Shown here one piece after another: positions 1 through 9,658 of a DNA stretch of 64,000 nucleotides (its first letter is position 1; every line of letters starts with the position of its first letter). A program made the translations under genes and the position numbers. The notes beneath the pieces were generated by a model. That model was given only the letters and a program-made list of their open reading frames with translations. It was not told the DNA's origin and searched no databases. Source of the stretch: Acidobacteriota bacterium (GTDB taxonomy: Bacteria > Acidobacteriota > Blastocatellia > Pyrinomonadales > Pyrinomonadaceae); contig JAHBSI010000002.1 of NCBI GenBank assembly GCA_019639195.1, positions 372,001-436,000 on the forward strand. The letters run 5' to 3'.

Positions 1-748
1 GCGGCCGTACCGCGTGAATTCGCTCGTCGAATGCGGCAGTCGTGCCGTTGACGGCCTCGAGCGTCAGACATCCCGAGACGTCCGCAAGGTCGGCGAGATT
101 GCGTGCCTTTTCGGTTTCAAGCAGGCCGACAGCGGTCATGATCGTCGTGCCGTTCGTAAGGGCAAGGCCTTCCTTTGCCTTCAGGACGACAGGCGACAGC
201 CCGGCCGCAGAAAGAGCTTCGGCACCGGACATTTCCTTGCCGCCAAACTCCGCTCGGCCTTCGCCGATCAGCAAACACGCGAAATGAGCGAGCGGTGCGA
301 GATCACCGCTTGCACCAAGGCTTCCCTTCTCAGGAATGAGAGGATGAACGCCGCGGTTGAGGCATTCAAGGATGAGTTCGAGTGTCTCAAGCCGAATGCC
401 CGAAAAGCCGCGTGCGAGCGTATTCGCACGGATGAGCATTATTGCTCGCGTCGTTGCTGTGTCGAATGCATCGCCAACGCCAACCGCGTGGCTTACGACG
501 ATATTTCGCTGGAGTCTTTCGACCTCCTCGCGACTGATGATCTTATCCTTGAACGCGCCAAACCCGGTCGTGATCCCATAAGCGATCTCTCCGCGTTCAA
601 GAAGCGTGTCGACAGCCGAGGCCGCTTTAATGACCTGCTCTTTTGCACGGTCAGAAAGCGAAACGCCAGGTTCGCCCGGCTTGCCATAAGCGACGGCAAC
701 AACTTGCTCAAAAGTCAGGCTCTCGCCGTCAAGTACGATGTTATTCAT
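1..748 (-). CDS. hutH: Histidine ammonia-lyase, partial (3' end outside window)
   Basis: Translating the minus strand from an ATG at 746-748 gives about 249 residues running off the left edge. Histidine ammonia-lyase converts L-histidine to urocanate and ammonia, the first step of the Hut pathway, in the cytoplasm. The MIO-forming Ala-Ser-Gly triad is visible at about residues 146-148 in the context GSLGASGDLAPL, and the N-terminal AYGITTGFG motif near residue 57 is typical of the family. It lies 33 bp downstream of hutI on the same strand and is probably cotranscribed with it. Long plus-strand ORFs here are antisense shadows. Confidence 0.95.
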   Translation of the reverse strand, partial: MNNIVLDGESLTFEQVVAVAYGKPGEPGVSLSDRAKEQVIKAASAVDTLLERGEIAYGITTGFGAFKDKIISREEVERLQRNIVVSHAVGVGDAFDTATTRAIMLIRANTLARGFSGIRLETLELILECLNRGVHPLIPEKGSLGASGDLAPLAHFACLLIGEGRAEFGGKEMSGAEALSAAGLSPVVLKAKEGLALTNGTTIMTAVGLLETEKARNLADLADVSGCLTLEAVNGTTAAFDERIHAVRP

Positions 749-781
749 CTATTCCAAATGCCTTCCAAGCCAACTTTCGCG

Positions 782-2053
782 TCATTCTACGGCACGCCCG
801 TTCTTGATGACCATCGCGATAAGATTTCCACCAAATTCGTAGGCGATCTGCCGATAATCCTTACACTCGCAGATGAGCAAATCGGCGACCTTTCCCACCT
901 CAATCGAACCGAGTGTCATTCCGAGCCCGATCGCGTAGGCGGCGTTTACCGTCGCCGCATTCAGCGCTTCGGACGGAAGCAGTTTTTGATACCGTGTCGA
1001 GATCGTCATCGCCATCGCCTGAGATGGACAAGGTGCCGAGCCGGGATTGAAGTCTGTCGAGATTGCGACGGCACAGCCCCGGTCTATAAGCCTGCGTGCC
1101 GGTGCGAACTGTGTTTTTCCGGCACTAAAATTCTCCGTTGGGATAACGACGCCGATCGTATTACTTGCAGCTAGCAGCTCGATCTCATCGTCCGATATGG
1201 CGTCGAGGTGGTCGATCGACACGGCACCGGATTCGATCGCAAGCCGCGAACCTCCAAGATTCGTAAACTGATCGACGTGCGCTTTTATGCTAAACCCGAA
1301 ACTGCATGCCGCCGTAATGATGCGTTCTGTCTGTTCACGGTCGAATGCATTCTTTTCGGTAAACACGTCGCAGAAGAACGGGACGCTTTTAGCGGCAAAA
1401 TGCGACGCTTCGTACCAGTTCCACGCACCTTCGAGCATCTTATCGCAGATGAGATCGACATAACCGGCCGTGTTTCCCTTGAACTCGGGAGGGACTGTGT
1501 GAGCCGCAAGAAAAGTCGGGACCAGATCGATCAAGTGAAGCTCATCGAGGCGTTCGATCACACGAAGCATCTTCAATTCAGCTTCGAGGTCAAGGCCGTA
1601 GCCCGTCTTTATCTCGACGGTCGTTGTGCCGCACGCAAGCATCTTGTCCAGTCGCAACAAGCCGCTTTCGATAAGATCATCTTCCGAAGCGGCACGCGTG
1701 TTCTTGACGGTTGAAATGATCCCGCCGCCAGCCGCAAGGATATCGAGATATTCCGCGCCTTTGATCTTTAGTTCGAACTCATTCAGCCTGTCGCCGGCAT
1801 ACACGATATGAGTGTGCGGATCGACAAAGCCGGGACAAACCGCGTACCCTTTGGCGTCGATTGTGTTCTTCGCGGAGAATTCACGAACGATGTCTTTTGC
1901 TTTACCAATGCCAACGAATCTTCCGCCCGCGATCGCAACTGCGGCTTCCTCGATGATGCCGACGTCGGCCATCGAGGTCCCGCGTTTCGGCTTCCCTTCC
2001 GAAGCACACGTCACCAATTGCCCTATGTTGTCGATTATTAGGTCGGCGTTCAT
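782..2053 (-). CDS. hutI: Imidazolonepropionase
   Basis: The 423-residue protein belongs to the amidohydrolase family and hydrolyses 4-imidazolone-5-propionate to N-formimidoyl-L-glutamate, the third step of histidine degradation. The metal-binding HxH is seen in PGFVDPHTH near residue 77. Later family signatures include KAHVDQF and STDFNPGSAPCPS. Its length matches the usual 400-425 residues. It is the first gene of a hutI-hutH unit transcribed leftward and divergent from the methyltransferase at 2181; the 127-bp gap presumably carries both promoters, but I see no clear boxes. Confidence 0.95.
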   Translation of the reverse strand: MNADLIIDNIGQLVTCASEGKPKRGTSMADVGIIEEAAVAIAGGRFVGIGKAKDIVREFSAKNTIDAKGYAVCPGFVDPHTHIVYAGDRLNEFELKIKGAEYLDILAAGGGIISTVKNTRAASEDDLIESGLLRLDKMLACGTTTVEIKTGYGLDLEAELKMLRVIERLDELHLIDLVPTFLAAHTVPPEFKGNTAGYVDLICDKMLEGAWNWYEASHFAAKSVPFFCDVFTEKNAFDREQTERIITAACSFGFSIKAHVDQFTNLGGSRLAIESGAVSIDHLDAISDDEIELLAASNTIGVVIPTENFSAGKTQFAPARRLIDRGCAVAISTDFNPGSAPCPSQAMAMTISTRYQKLLPSEALNAATVNAAYAIGLGMTLGSIEVGKVADLLICECKDYRQIAYEFGGNLIAMVIKNGRAVE

Positions 2054-2180
2054 CGAGAGTGAGATTCTAAGCTCGTCGCGTCAAGCCGCAATTTTAGCAC
2101 AGTGCTGCTGTTAGAGCGCGGTTGATTTGCAGAGCCTTAGGGTGTAATGTTTGCAAATCCACTACAAAAGGAGCACCGCG

Positions 2181-3197
2181 ATGGTTCAGACACAGCAAAT
2201 GCCGGATCCCCAACCGATCTGGCAGATAATGACCGGATTTCAACACTCTGCGGCCTATAAGACCGCGATCGAACTGGAGCTATTCACAAAGATCGCCGAA
2301 GGAAATACGGCTGTCCCCGCACTAGCCGCTGCCTGCGGGGCTTCTGAGAAAGGTATTCGAATTCTCGCCGACGTCTTTACCGTGCATGGGTTTCTAACAA
2401 AGGAAAATGGAAATTACGGCCTCTCACCGATGGCCGCAGCCTTTCTAGACAAGAATCAACCCTCGTATATCGGCTCTAGCGTTGAATTTATCATGTCGGA
2501 TGGTCAGCGTCGCGGTTACGATGATCTCACGAGCGCGGTTAGACAAGGTGGTTCACGGGTTCGCGGAGATGCGTCACTGGATCCGGAGAGTCCAATGTGG
2601 GTAACTTTCGCTAAAGCGATGATGCCGATGATGTTCCCGGCTGCTAACGGACTTGCTGCCGCAATTGGTCTTGAAGAGGATTCGCGAATTAAGGTGCTCG
2701 ATATCGCGGCTGGTCACGGAATCTTCGGTATCACGGTAGCGCAGCGATATTCGAACGCTGAGATCTATGCGGTCGATTGGGCGAACGTGCTCACGGTTGC
2801 CACCGAAAATGCAGAACGCTTTGGTGTGGGCGAACGTCATCATTTGATCCCTGGGAGTGCCTTTGACGTTGATTTTGGGGCCGACTTTGACCTCGCCCTC
2901 ATCACCAACTTTCTCCATCATTTCGACGCGGAAACCAATACAAACTTCCTTAGAAAGGTATTCGAGGCGCTGAAACCTAACGGGAAGGCATTCATCCTCG
3001 AGTTCGTTCCCAACGATGATCGCGTATCGCCACCCGCGGAGGCCCTATTTTCGCTGGTTATGCTCGCAGCTACACCCGCCGGTGATGCCTACACCTTCCG
3101 TGAGTTAGGAGATATGTGCCGAGCGGCCGGCTTTGCAAATGCCGTACATCAGCCGCTGCCGCCGATGCCGCAGCATTTGGTGATCGCGTCAAAGTAA
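2181..3197 (+). CDS. SAM-dependent O-methyltransferase-like protein
   Basis: The protein has 338 residues. The N-terminal third resembles the winged-helix dimerisation region of small-molecule O-methyltransferases, and the Rossmann fold begins at KVLDIAAGHGIFG (motif I). An acidic turn follows at AVDW, then a FLHHFD segment typical of the Methyltransf_2/ubiE-like group. The substrate is unknown. I chose the ATG at 2181 because AAGGAG sits 7 bases upstream (2168-2173); an upstream ATG at 2151 lacks a ribosome-binding site. It sits between hut genes, but nothing ties it to histidine catabolism. Confidence 0.8.
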   Translation: MVQTQQMPDPQPIWQIMTGFQHSAAYKTAIELELFTKIAEGNTAVPALAAACGASEKGIRILADVFTVHGFLTKENGNYGLSPMAAAFLDKNQPSYIGSSVEFIMSDGQRRGYDDLTSAVRQGGSRVRGDASLDPESPMWVTFAKAMMPMMFPAANGLAAAIGLEEDSRIKVLDIAAGHGIFGITVAQRYSNAEIYAVDWANVLTVATENAERFGVGERHHLIPGSAFDVDFGADFDLALITNFLHHFDAETNTNFLRKVFEALKPNGKAFILEFVPNDDRVSPPAEALFSLVMLAATPAGDAYTFRELGDMCRAAGFANAVHQPLPPMPQHLVIASK

Positions 3198-3227
3198 GGA
3201 CGGCCCTAAGCGGAATGGGTCGTGAAG

Positions 3228-3704
3228 CTAGAACGCCGTCTTCTGCACCTTCTCGTGCAAACCCTTGACCTCCATCAGGGCAGCCGAGCCATACCAGGGC
3301 AACAGATCATAGATAAAGATACCGGCCTTTACGGCGGGATCTGTATCTACTAGCTTTTTTGCGTCTTCAATGCTTGTAACGTTGAAGATAAAGAGCCCGC
3401 GAAATGAAAGGTCGTTCTTCATAAAAGGCCCGGCAACTGTCAGTTTTCCTTCGTTTGCAAGACGGCCCATGTTCGACATATGCCCAGCGAAGGCCGCATC
3501 ACGGTCCTTACCTGTGACCTTCGCGTCGTTCGGCCCGGTCTTTAAAATACACAGCACGTAACTCTTCATCCCGTACTCATCCGCGCCGAGTTTCTTTGCG
3601 AACTCGGCGTCATATTTTGTATTTGGCGGAACTTGTCCCTCTGTCGAGATCACAAAGGCGGTGCAAATTGCGGCCACGATCAATAATTTGGTCACAGTTC
3701 TCAT
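3228..3704 (-). CDS. Secreted YciI-like protein
   Basis: This is a 158-residue protein with an N-terminal signal peptide (MRTVTKLLIVAAICTAFVIS, then a small-residue cleavage region). The rest resembles the YCII-related ferredoxin-like fold: a strand YVLCILKTG, a helix with HMSNMGRLANEGKL, then AGPF and an LVDTDPAVKAGIF segment. No catalytic role is established for such exported YciI-like proteins. The start at 3702-3704 was chosen because it begins the signal peptide; the longer upstream reading adds an unlikely leader. It is divergent from hutU, with 49 bp between the starts. Confidence 0.75.
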   Translation of the reverse strand: MRTVTKLLIVAAICTAFVISTEGQVPPNTKYDAEFAKKLGADEYGMKSYVLCILKTGPNDAKVTGKDRDAAFAGHMSNMGRLANEGKLTVAGPFMKNDLSFRGLFIFNVTSIEDAKKLVDTDPAVKAGIFIYDLLPWYGSAALMEVKGLHEKVQKTAF

Positions 3705-3753
3705 AGTGTTTTGATTCCCTAGCTGGTTTTGCGTAAAAATAGCACATAAAGTT

Positions 3754-5403
3754 ATGGTCCGAAACATCAAAGCCCCCAAGGGTACCGAACTATCGTGCAA
3801 GAACTGGCTCATTGAGGCCGCGTACCGAATGATCCAGAACAATCTCGATCCCGAAGTCGCGTTCGACCCCGACAATCTGATCGTCTATGGCGGTCGGGGA
3901 AAGGCCGCGCGAAATTGGGATTCTTTTGAGGCGATCCTAAAGAGCCTAAAGGAGCTTGAGCCAGATGAAACGCTGCTTGTTCAATCAGGCAAGCCTGTCG
4001 GCGTTTTCAGGAGCCACGAGAACGCACCCCGCGTTCTCCTAGCGAATTCAAATATCGTTCCTCATTGGGCAACGCAGGAGCAGTTCGATAAATACGAACG
4101 CGAAGGCCTGATGATGTACGGCCAGATGACGGCCGGTTCGTGGATCTACATCGGCACGCAGGGCATCCTGCAGGGCACCTACGAAACGTTTGCATCGCTC
4201 GCAAGACAGCACGGTTGGGGCGATTTGTCCGGCAAACTCGTACTCACAGCCGGCCTTGGAGAAATGGGCGGAGCACAGGCCCAGGCGGTGACATTCAATG
4301 ACGGCGTTGCGATCCTCGTTGAGGTCGATCCATGGCGCATCGAGCGGCGTCTCCAGCTCAAACAGGTTGATGTCGCTGCAAAGGACATCGACGACGCGAT
4401 CGCTCTCGCTAATCAGGCCGTCGCGGCAAAGAAGCCCCTTTCGATCGCATTGCCGGGAAATGCAGCAGAGATCCATTGGCAGCTTCTTGAACGCGAGGTC
4501 CTGCCTGATGTAGTCACAGATCAGACGAGTGCTCACGACATTCTGATGGGATATATTCCCGCGGGTTTCTCGGTCGAACAGGCCGCGGAATTTCGAAAGG
4601 CAGAGCAGGCCGCTTACGAAAAGGCAGCCATGGACTCAATGGCCCGTCACGTCGAGGCAATGCTTGAATTTCAGCGACGTGGTTCCGTTGTCTTCGATTA
4701 CGGAAATAATTTGCGCCAGCGTGCGCTCGACAATGGAGTTGCGAACGCGTTCGACTACCCGGGTTTTGTGCCCGCGTACATTCGACCGCTCTTTTGTGAA
4801 GGCAAAGGCCCATTTCGCTGGGTCGCGCTCTCTGGGGAAAAAGAAGACATTTACAAGACCGACGAAGCCATAATGAACCTCTTCCCCGACAACGATCATC
4901 TTACGCGTTGGCTGACGATGGCACAGGAAAATGTCGAATTCCAAGGCCTGCCCGCAAGAATTTGCTGGCTTGGTTACGGTGAACGTGCAAAAGCGGGGTT
5001 AAAGCTCAATGAAATGGTTGCGTCCGGCGAATTGAAAGCTCCGATCGTGATCGGCAGAGACCACCTTGACTGCGGCTCTGTCGCATCGCCAAATCGTGAG
5101 ACGGAGTCAATGAAAGATGGCTCTGACGCTATCGCCGATTGGGTCTACCTAAACGCGATGATCAATGTTGCGGGCGGCGCGACCTGGGTTTCGCTGCATC
5201 ACGGCGGTGGTGTCGGAATTGGCTATTCGCTCCACGCCGGACAGGTAATCGTCGCAGATGGGACTCCGGAGGCAGCAGCGCGCATCGAACGAGTATTGAC
5301 CACGGACCCCGGAATGGGCGTTATTCGGCACGTCGATGCCGGTTACGAAGAAGCGGTCGAGTTTGCCAAAGAGCGCTCCGTCAAAATACCGATGGCGCGA
5401 TGA
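3754..5403 (+). CDS. hutU: Urocanate hydratase
   Basis: The 549-residue protein has close to the standard urocanase length (about 555). It converts urocanate to imidazolonepropionate using tightly bound NAD+ as electrophile, the second Hut step. It carries the N-terminal [14 protein letters not shown] segment, [11 protein letters not shown] for the NAD-binding core, the DYGNNLRQ segment, and a C-terminal catalytic region with [17 protein letters not shown] and [11 protein letters not shown]. The gene stands opposite in strand to hutI/hutH, so the pathway is split over at least two transcription units here. Confidence 0.97.
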   Translation: MVRNIKAPKGTELSCKNWLIEAAYRMIQNNLDPEVAFDPDNLIVYGGRGKAARNWDSFEAILKSLKELEPDETLLVQSGKPVGVFRSHENAPRVLLANSNIVPHWATQEQFDKYEREGLMMYGQMTAGSWIYIGTQGILQGTYETFASLARQHGWGDLSGKLVLTAGLGEMGGAQAQAVTFNDGVAILVEVDPWRIERRLQLKQVDVAAKDIDDAIALANQAVAAKKPLSIALPGNAAEIHWQLLEREVLPDVVTDQTSAHDILMGYIPAGFSVEQAAEFRKAEQAAYEKAAMDSMARHVEAMLEFQRRGSVVFDYGNNLRQRALDNGVANAFDYPGFVPAYIRPLFCEGKGPFRWVALSGEKEDIYKTDEAIMNLFPDNDHLTRWLTMAQENVEFQGLPARICWLGYGERAKAGLKLNEMVASGELKAPIVIGRDHLDCGSVASPNRETESMKDGSDAIADWVYLNAMINVAGGATWVSLHHGGGVGIGYSLHAGQVIVADGTPEAAARIERVLTTDPGMGVIRHVDAGYEEAVEFAKERSVKIPMAR

Positions 5404-5407
5404 CGGC

Positions 5408-6892
5408 TTATGCAGTGTACTTCTCAGTGATCAGCCGGAAATGATAACCCATTGCGGCTAGCGTGAGCCCGTGGGCGAAGTTTCTCGGATAGAAGCGAAC
5501 GAGCCTGTAGAAGTACTGCCAGAAGTGGATCCGCGCATCATCCCGTATTCCCAGCGTTACGATCAGCCTAACGAATGCGCGGAGGTCGTGCGTAAAGTGT
5601 CGCCTGCCTATGCCTGTCTCACCTTTGCCCGATCGCGAAAGCCCCGTCAACACTCGAGTATAATACTCTTTCGGGCTGTAGATGTTTCGGAGAACCTTCT
5701 TGTAGCCGGCAACAAGTTTGTCCTTGTCCATCTTAGGGATAAAGTTCAATGAGCAATCCGTATTATTGCCACTTGTTTCGTCAAGGAGTCTGCCTTCCTT
5801 GCTGAGCCGCCGCCATAATTGAGTGTCGGGCAGGGCGGACAACAATCCGACCATCGCGAGAGGAATTCCGCTTTCTCGGATGAAATTCATCTGCAGGTCA
5901 AAAATATCGTCCGGATCGTTATCAAATCCGACGATGAAGCCGCCCATGACCTCGAGGCCATAACTCTGGATCTTCTTTATCGAATCAAGAAGGTTTCTCT
6001 TGGTGTTCTGTCCTTTCTTCGTGAGCTTAAGACTTTCTTCGACGGGCGTTTCGATCCCCAAAAACACTCTTGTGAAACCAACATCCTGCATCAACTGCAG
6101 CAGTGCATCGTCTTCGGCAAGGTTAACGCTTGCTTCAGTGATGAACTTGAAGGGGAAGCCATTCTTTTTCGACCATTCCAATAGCGCAGGAAGCAACAGG
6201 CGGACGTTCTTTTTGTTGCCAATAAAGTTATCGTCAACGATAAAAACCATTCCGCGCCAACCAGCCTCCTTTATCGCATCCAGCTCTGCCAGGAGTTGCT
6301 CGTTGGATTTTGTGTGCGGAACCCGACCGTATATCTCGATGATGTCGCAAAACTCGCAGTTAAACGGGCAGCCGCGAGAATATTGAATACTCATCGCGGC
6401 GTAGTGCCGCATATCGATCAGCGAGAAATCCGGTACCGGCGTATTTTCCAGCGATGGGCGTTCGTCGGCCTTATAAAACTTTCGGGCGATGCCAAGTTCT
6501 AAGTCGTGGAGGAACTCCGGCAGGGTCTGTTCGGCCTCGCCAATGAAAATATGATCGGCGGCAGGTAGTTTATCTGAACTTGTGGAAACGAAAGGTCCGC
6601 CTGCAACAACACGCTTCCCCATCGAACGAGCGAGGTCAACGACCTCTTCGAGCGATTCTTTCTGAACGATCATCGCGCTAACGAAGACCATGTCCGCCCA
6701 TTCGATGTCTTCAGGCCGAAGCTCCTCGACATTCATATCAACCAGCTTGCGTTCCCAGGTCGCGGGAAGCATTCCCGCGACCGTTAGCAGGCACAACGGC
6801 GGAAAGGGTGCTCGTCTCCCTTCGATCTTCAGCGCATGGCGAAAACTCCAGTAGGTATCGGGAAATACCGGATAGACGAGCAGTATTTTCAT
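5408..6892 (-). CDS. B12-binding radical SAM protein with C-terminal DUF4070-like domain
   Basis: The 494-residue protein has a cobalamin-binding Rossmann domain (about residues 1-140: [40 protein letters not shown]). A radical SAM TIM barrel follows with the cluster motif CPFNCEFC near residue 178. The C-terminal region is of the DUF4070 type. Class B radical SAM methylases of this layout methylate unactivated carbons, and some family members modify hopanoids, but the substrate cannot be read from sequence. The gene is convergent with hutU, with only 4 bp between stops, and has no obvious partner. Confidence 0.85.
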   Translation of the reverse strand: MKILLVYPVFPDTYWSFRHALKIEGRRAPFPPLCLLTVAGMLPATWERKLVDMNVEELRPEDIEWADMVFVSAMIVQKESLEEVVDLARSMGKRVVAGGPFVSTSSDKLPAADHIFIGEAEQTLPEFLHDLELGIARKFYKADERPSLENTPVPDFSLIDMRHYAAMSIQYSRGCPFNCEFCDIIEIYGRVPHTKSNEQLLAELDAIKEAGWRGMVFIVDDNFIGNKKNVRLLLPALLEWSKKNGFPFKFITEASVNLAEDDALLQLMQDVGFTRVFLGIETPVEESLKLTKKGQNTKRNLLDSIKKIQSYGLEVMGGFIVGFDNDPDDIFDLQMNFIRESGIPLAMVGLLSALPDTQLWRRLSKEGRLLDETSGNNTDCSLNFIPKMDKDKLVAGYKKVLRNIYSPKEYYTRVLTGLSRSGKGETGIGRRHFTHDLRAFVRLIVTLGIRDDARIHFWQYFYRLVRFYPRNFAHGLTLAAMGYHFRLITEKYTA

Positions 6893-7224
6893 AGTGCTTA
6901 CAGAGTAGTCCCATTAGGGCGACTCCGCAATAGGTTCGCAGAACTGAAACAAAAGAAATACAAAGCGAAGTTGCTGAATCGGGAGGTGGGAGAGCCATTT
7001 CACGCAGCTGACTTGCCTGTTAGAAAGCTTCTTCCGATGCATTGGCCGATTCTTCTCGTCAGCCTTTGTCTACCGTTGGCGCTCGGGTCTAATTGTTGGT
7101 ACGGATGCTTGGAATTCCCGCCGCTGTCGCGCAGATCATCGTTCTTCTGCACCCGGCCCATTGGTGGGTCAAACGAGAAGCACTAGACAGAGGCGGTCAA
7201 GCCTAATATCCCGATCTACGCCGG
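6893..7224. other. Intergenic region, no gene seen
   Basis: About 330 bases lie between the start of the B12 radical SAM gene and the 3' end of the glycine-zipper gene. Both strands contain only short open frames without family resemblance or ribosome-binding sites. I see no tRNA, strong hairpin or repeat. It should hold the promoter of the leftward radical SAM gene, but no convincing -35/-10 pair is visible. Confidence 0.5.
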
Positions 7225-7587
7225 TCACCAGCGTCGATATTGTCGATGATAATGCCGCGGGATCTTCCGATAATGCCGCTTTTTCGGCTTTAGAACGTAC
7301 GTGTAGAGCGCTCCGCTCCCGGCACCGATCCCGGAGCCGATAAGCATCCCTTTACGCCCGCCAATGATACCGCCGAGAAGGGCACCGCCGCCTGTAGCTG
7401 CCGCAATATTTATTACGTTGCGATGGCGCCTGTAAAAGCTCGGCTTGCGTGTCGGAACCCAAAAACTTCGTCCGCGCCTATGAACTTTCCGATAATAACC
7501 CTGAGCGGACGCCTCTTGCGGTGCCGTCAAAATAAACCCTACCGCAAGAAATGCGAAGAGCATTGCAAAGATCGTGAATTTCTTCAT
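7225..7587 (-). CDS. Small secreted glycine-zipper protein
   Basis: This 120-residue protein has a signal peptide (MKKFTIFAMLFAFLAVGFIL, then TAPQEASAQ as cleavage site). A basic, tyrosine-rich segment follows (YYRKVHRRGRSFW), then a glycine-zipper stretch (AAATGGGALLGGIIGG, IGSGIGAGSGA) and a very basic His/Arg/Tyr tail. Glycine zippers of this kind associate with or span membranes; no enzymatic role is implied. The ATG at 7585-7587 is preferred because GGAGA lies 6 bases upstream; the upstream in-frame ATG at 7599 would overlap that site. It stands alone and divergent from the formimidoylglutamase-like gene. Confidence 0.75.
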   Translation of the reverse strand: MKKFTIFAMLFAFLAVGFILTAPQEASAQGYYRKVHRRGRSFWVPTRKPSFYRRHRNVINIAAATGGGALLGGIIGGRKGMLIGSGIGAGSGALYTYVLKPKKRHYRKIPRHYHRQYRRW

Positions 7588-7760
7588 ATCTGTCTCCATT
7601 TGGTCAAGTTGTAACGGGAAGAGTTACGAGCTTTTAAAGGAGAGAGGTGGTCAGCCCGCAGAATCTATGCAAGTTCAGTTTCCACCTTATAACTTTTCTG
7701 ATCTGTCTGCCAGCAGACATAGCAAAGGACGAACGTGAATAGTGCTATAATCTTCCTCAA

Positions 7761-8714
7761 ATGAGCACACAATTCGATCTGACCTCACGTCCTGATGAAT
7801 CGGTCTTCTTTTCAAGGAACGACCCAAACGACCCGCGCCTCGGTGAGGTAGTTCGTCGCACACCCGACCACTATGAAAAGGCTGACATCGTCATCCTCGG
7901 ATGCCCGCAAGATGAAGGTGTGCGGCGCAACGGCGGTCGTGTCGGAGCGGCAGAGGCCCCAGGGGCGATCCGGAGACAGTTCTACAAGCTGACGACATTC
8001 AACATTAGAAAACGCATTTTCGATCTCGGTGACGTCAAATGGGCCGGCACCCTTGAACAAACTCACGATGCCATGACGAATATCGTCAAAACCGTCCTGC
8101 AAGACGGAAAGCGGCTGATCGTGTTGGGCGGTGGAAACGATATTTCCTATGCCGATGGCAAGGCAATGTCCGAGATTTTTGGAAAGGATTGGTGGATCGG
8201 CGTAAATATCGATGCACACCTCGATGTCCGTCTTTCGGCAGAGCGAAACAGCGGCACACCTTATCGGCAGCTTCTTGACGAAGAGCTTCTACTACCTAAG
8301 TATTTCTATGAGGTGGGATATCAATCTCATCTCACCTCACCGATCTACTACGACTATATTCGTGATCTTGGGGTCAATCGGATCAGCCTCGAACTCGTAA
8401 GGTCCAGAGCCGAAGCTGATATTGAACTGAAAGAGAGCATCCGAAATAAGTTTATTGGGCACAGCGCCTCATTGAGCACGTTTTTTGGCTTTGATATGGA
8501 CGCCGTTCGATCGGCCGACGCTCCGGGAACTTCCGCCCCGTCGCCGCTCGGCCTGCGTGCCGGTGAGTTCATTCAGCTCGTTAAATACGCCGCAAGTCTT
8601 GCAAATACTAAGCTTATTGAGTTCAGCGAGATGAATCCAAAGTACGACGAAGATGATCGCACCGCAAAGCTCGTTGCTATCGGAATGCACCGATTTTGCA
8701 CCGGTGTTGCCTGA
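7761..8714 (+). CDS. hutG: Formimidoylglutamase-like arginase-family hydrolase
   Basis: This 317-residue ureohydrolase-fold protein most likely hydrolyses N-formimidoyl-glutamate to glutamate and formamide, which would complete histidine degradation with the nearby hutH, hutI and hutU. Metal motifs are DAHLD (D151, H153, D155) and GFDMDAVRSADAPG (D245, D247). The first motif reads GGGND, not the usual GGGHD, so the first Mn-ligand position (residue 126) is Asn. The same change is known in some HutG-like proteins, so loss of activity should not be assumed. Agmatinase or another ureohydrolase is the alternative; locus context favours HutG. Confidence 0.8.
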   Translation: MSTQFDLTSRPDESVFFSRNDPNDPRLGEVVRRTPDHYEKADIVILGCPQDEGVRRNGGRVGAAEAPGAIRRQFYKLTTFNIRKRIFDLGDVKWAGTLEQTHDAMTNIVKTVLQDGKRLIVLGGGNDISYADGKAMSEIFGKDWWIGVNIDAHLDVRLSAERNSGTPYRQLLDEELLLPKYFYEVGYQSHLTSPIYYDYIRDLGVNRISLELVRSRAEADIELKESIRNKFIGHSASLSTFFGFDMDAVRSADAPGTSAPSPLGLRAGEFIQLVKYAASLANTKLIEFSEMNPKYDEDDRTAKLVAIGMHRFCTGVA

Positions 8715-8773
8715 CGTTTTCTTCTTGCTTCCGGGCATAGTTTGGTGCGAAAATCGAGCTTGACAAACTGACT

Positions 8774-8830
8774 TCGGGAAATGGTGTCTTCCCAAACCAA
8801 CCGCTAACTCTAATAGCTGATGACGCCTGC
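8774..8830 (+). promoter_or_regulatory. Fluoride riboswitch (crcB motif)
   Basis: Upstream of crcB the RNA reads GGGAAAUGGUGUCUUCCCAAA, followed by CCGCU, a short loop, and UAGCUGAUGACGCCUGC. This matches the known fluoride riboswitch pattern: a G-rich stem enclosing an AUGG segment, a loop pairing with the 3' GCCU part to form a pseudoknot, and the conserved CUGAUGACGCCU tail. The ribosome-binding site of crcB starts a few bases after it, so control at translation initiation is plausible. Position, order of blocks and the downstream fluoride channel all agree. Confidence 0.87.
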
Positions 8831-8845
8831 TTTTAGGGGAGAACT

Positions 8846-9217
8846 ATGAGCAGAAGCCTCGTTTTTGTTGCAATAGGTGGGATGTTGGGGGCGATCGCCC
8901 GCTTTGCTGCGGTTGAGGCAATTGCGGTCCTCCTTCCATTTACTTTCCCAACCGGGACTTTCGTCGTAAACATTGCAGGCTCATTCGTTATGGGTGCGGC
9001 GGTCGGTATCTCGGAGCGGTATTTCATCCAGGCCGATTGGCGGATATTCCTGACCGCCGGGTTCTGCGGCGGATTTACGACAATGTCATCGTTCGCCTTC
9101 GAGAATGTGACCTTGTTGATCGATCGCTATTACGGCACCTTTGCGATCTATAGTGCTGCAACATTTGCCGCCTGCCTTGGAGCAGCATTTCTCGGCTTCG
9201 TGGTGACACGCCCGTGA
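8846..9217 (+). CDS. crcB: Fluoride exporter CrcB/Fluc
   Basis: This 123-residue protein has four hydrophobic segments and works as a dual-topology dimer that exports fluoride through the inner membrane. The family signature GFCGGFTTMSSF is present around residue 75, and the N-terminal GGMLGAIARF and FPTGTFVVNIAGSF segments are also typical. The start follows AGGGGAGAAC at a normal distance. The fluoride riboswitch directly upstream gives both the identity and the regulation. Confidence 0.95.
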   Translation: MSRSLVFVAIGGMLGAIARFAAVEAIAVLLPFTFPTGTFVVNIAGSFVMGAAVGISERYFIQADWRIFLTAGFCGGFTTMSSFAFENVTLLIDRYYGTFAIYSAATFAACLGAAFLGFVVTRP

Positions 9218-9316
9218 CCGATATACGGTTTTACCGCTTCCCGTGCCTTGACACCTGCAAGGTGACTTTGGCATTCTTTAGGTTCGCTTTCTCGTCCGTT
9301 AAGGTATAAGCGATAC

Positions 9317-9391
<75 letters not shown>

Positions 9392-9538
9392 TTTATTTTT
9401 TTCAGTAAGATGCTTTCAAAGAACTTTGCTTTTTGGATAACTACTACGACCCGCCGCTAGTTCGGCGGGACAACAGGGTGTGGAAAACGCCCGCAGCAAA
9501 GTCGCTCTTATTGGATCCGATCATTTTAGTAGTAGGAA

Positions 9539-9655
9539 ATTGTTAATTGACAATTGTCGGAATGTGAACTGGTCGAAGATGAGCGGCTTTTAAGCCGGCG
9601 ATGCATCACGGTGTGTTGCTCCAGTAGTCAGAAGGCAATTAAGACAATTAACAAT
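9539..9655 (+). promoter_or_regulatory. Inverted repeat enclosing the thrS leader
   Basis: ATTGTTAATTG at 9539-9549 has an exact complement, CAATTAACAAT, at 9645-9655. The second arm ends 3 bases before the thrS start codon, so pairing in the RNA would cover the translation start region. No normal ribosome-binding site is visible there. A hairpin of about 115 bases is an inference; threonyl-tRNA synthetase genes are known to be autoregulated through leader structures in other bacteria. AT-richness makes a chance match possible. Confidence 0.4.
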
Positions 9656-9658
9656 ATT

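Noticed and set aside
14..1174. A 386-residue plus-strand open frame over hutH and hutI
   Set aside because: It runs antisense to two clearly recognised hut genes and its translation shows no family resemblance; it is a frame shadow common in this base composition.
9392..9538. A second RNA gene after tRNA-Val
   Set aside because: Only a small hairpin (CCCGCCG/CGGCGGG at 9450-9469) is visible; no cloverleaf or known RNA pattern could be built.
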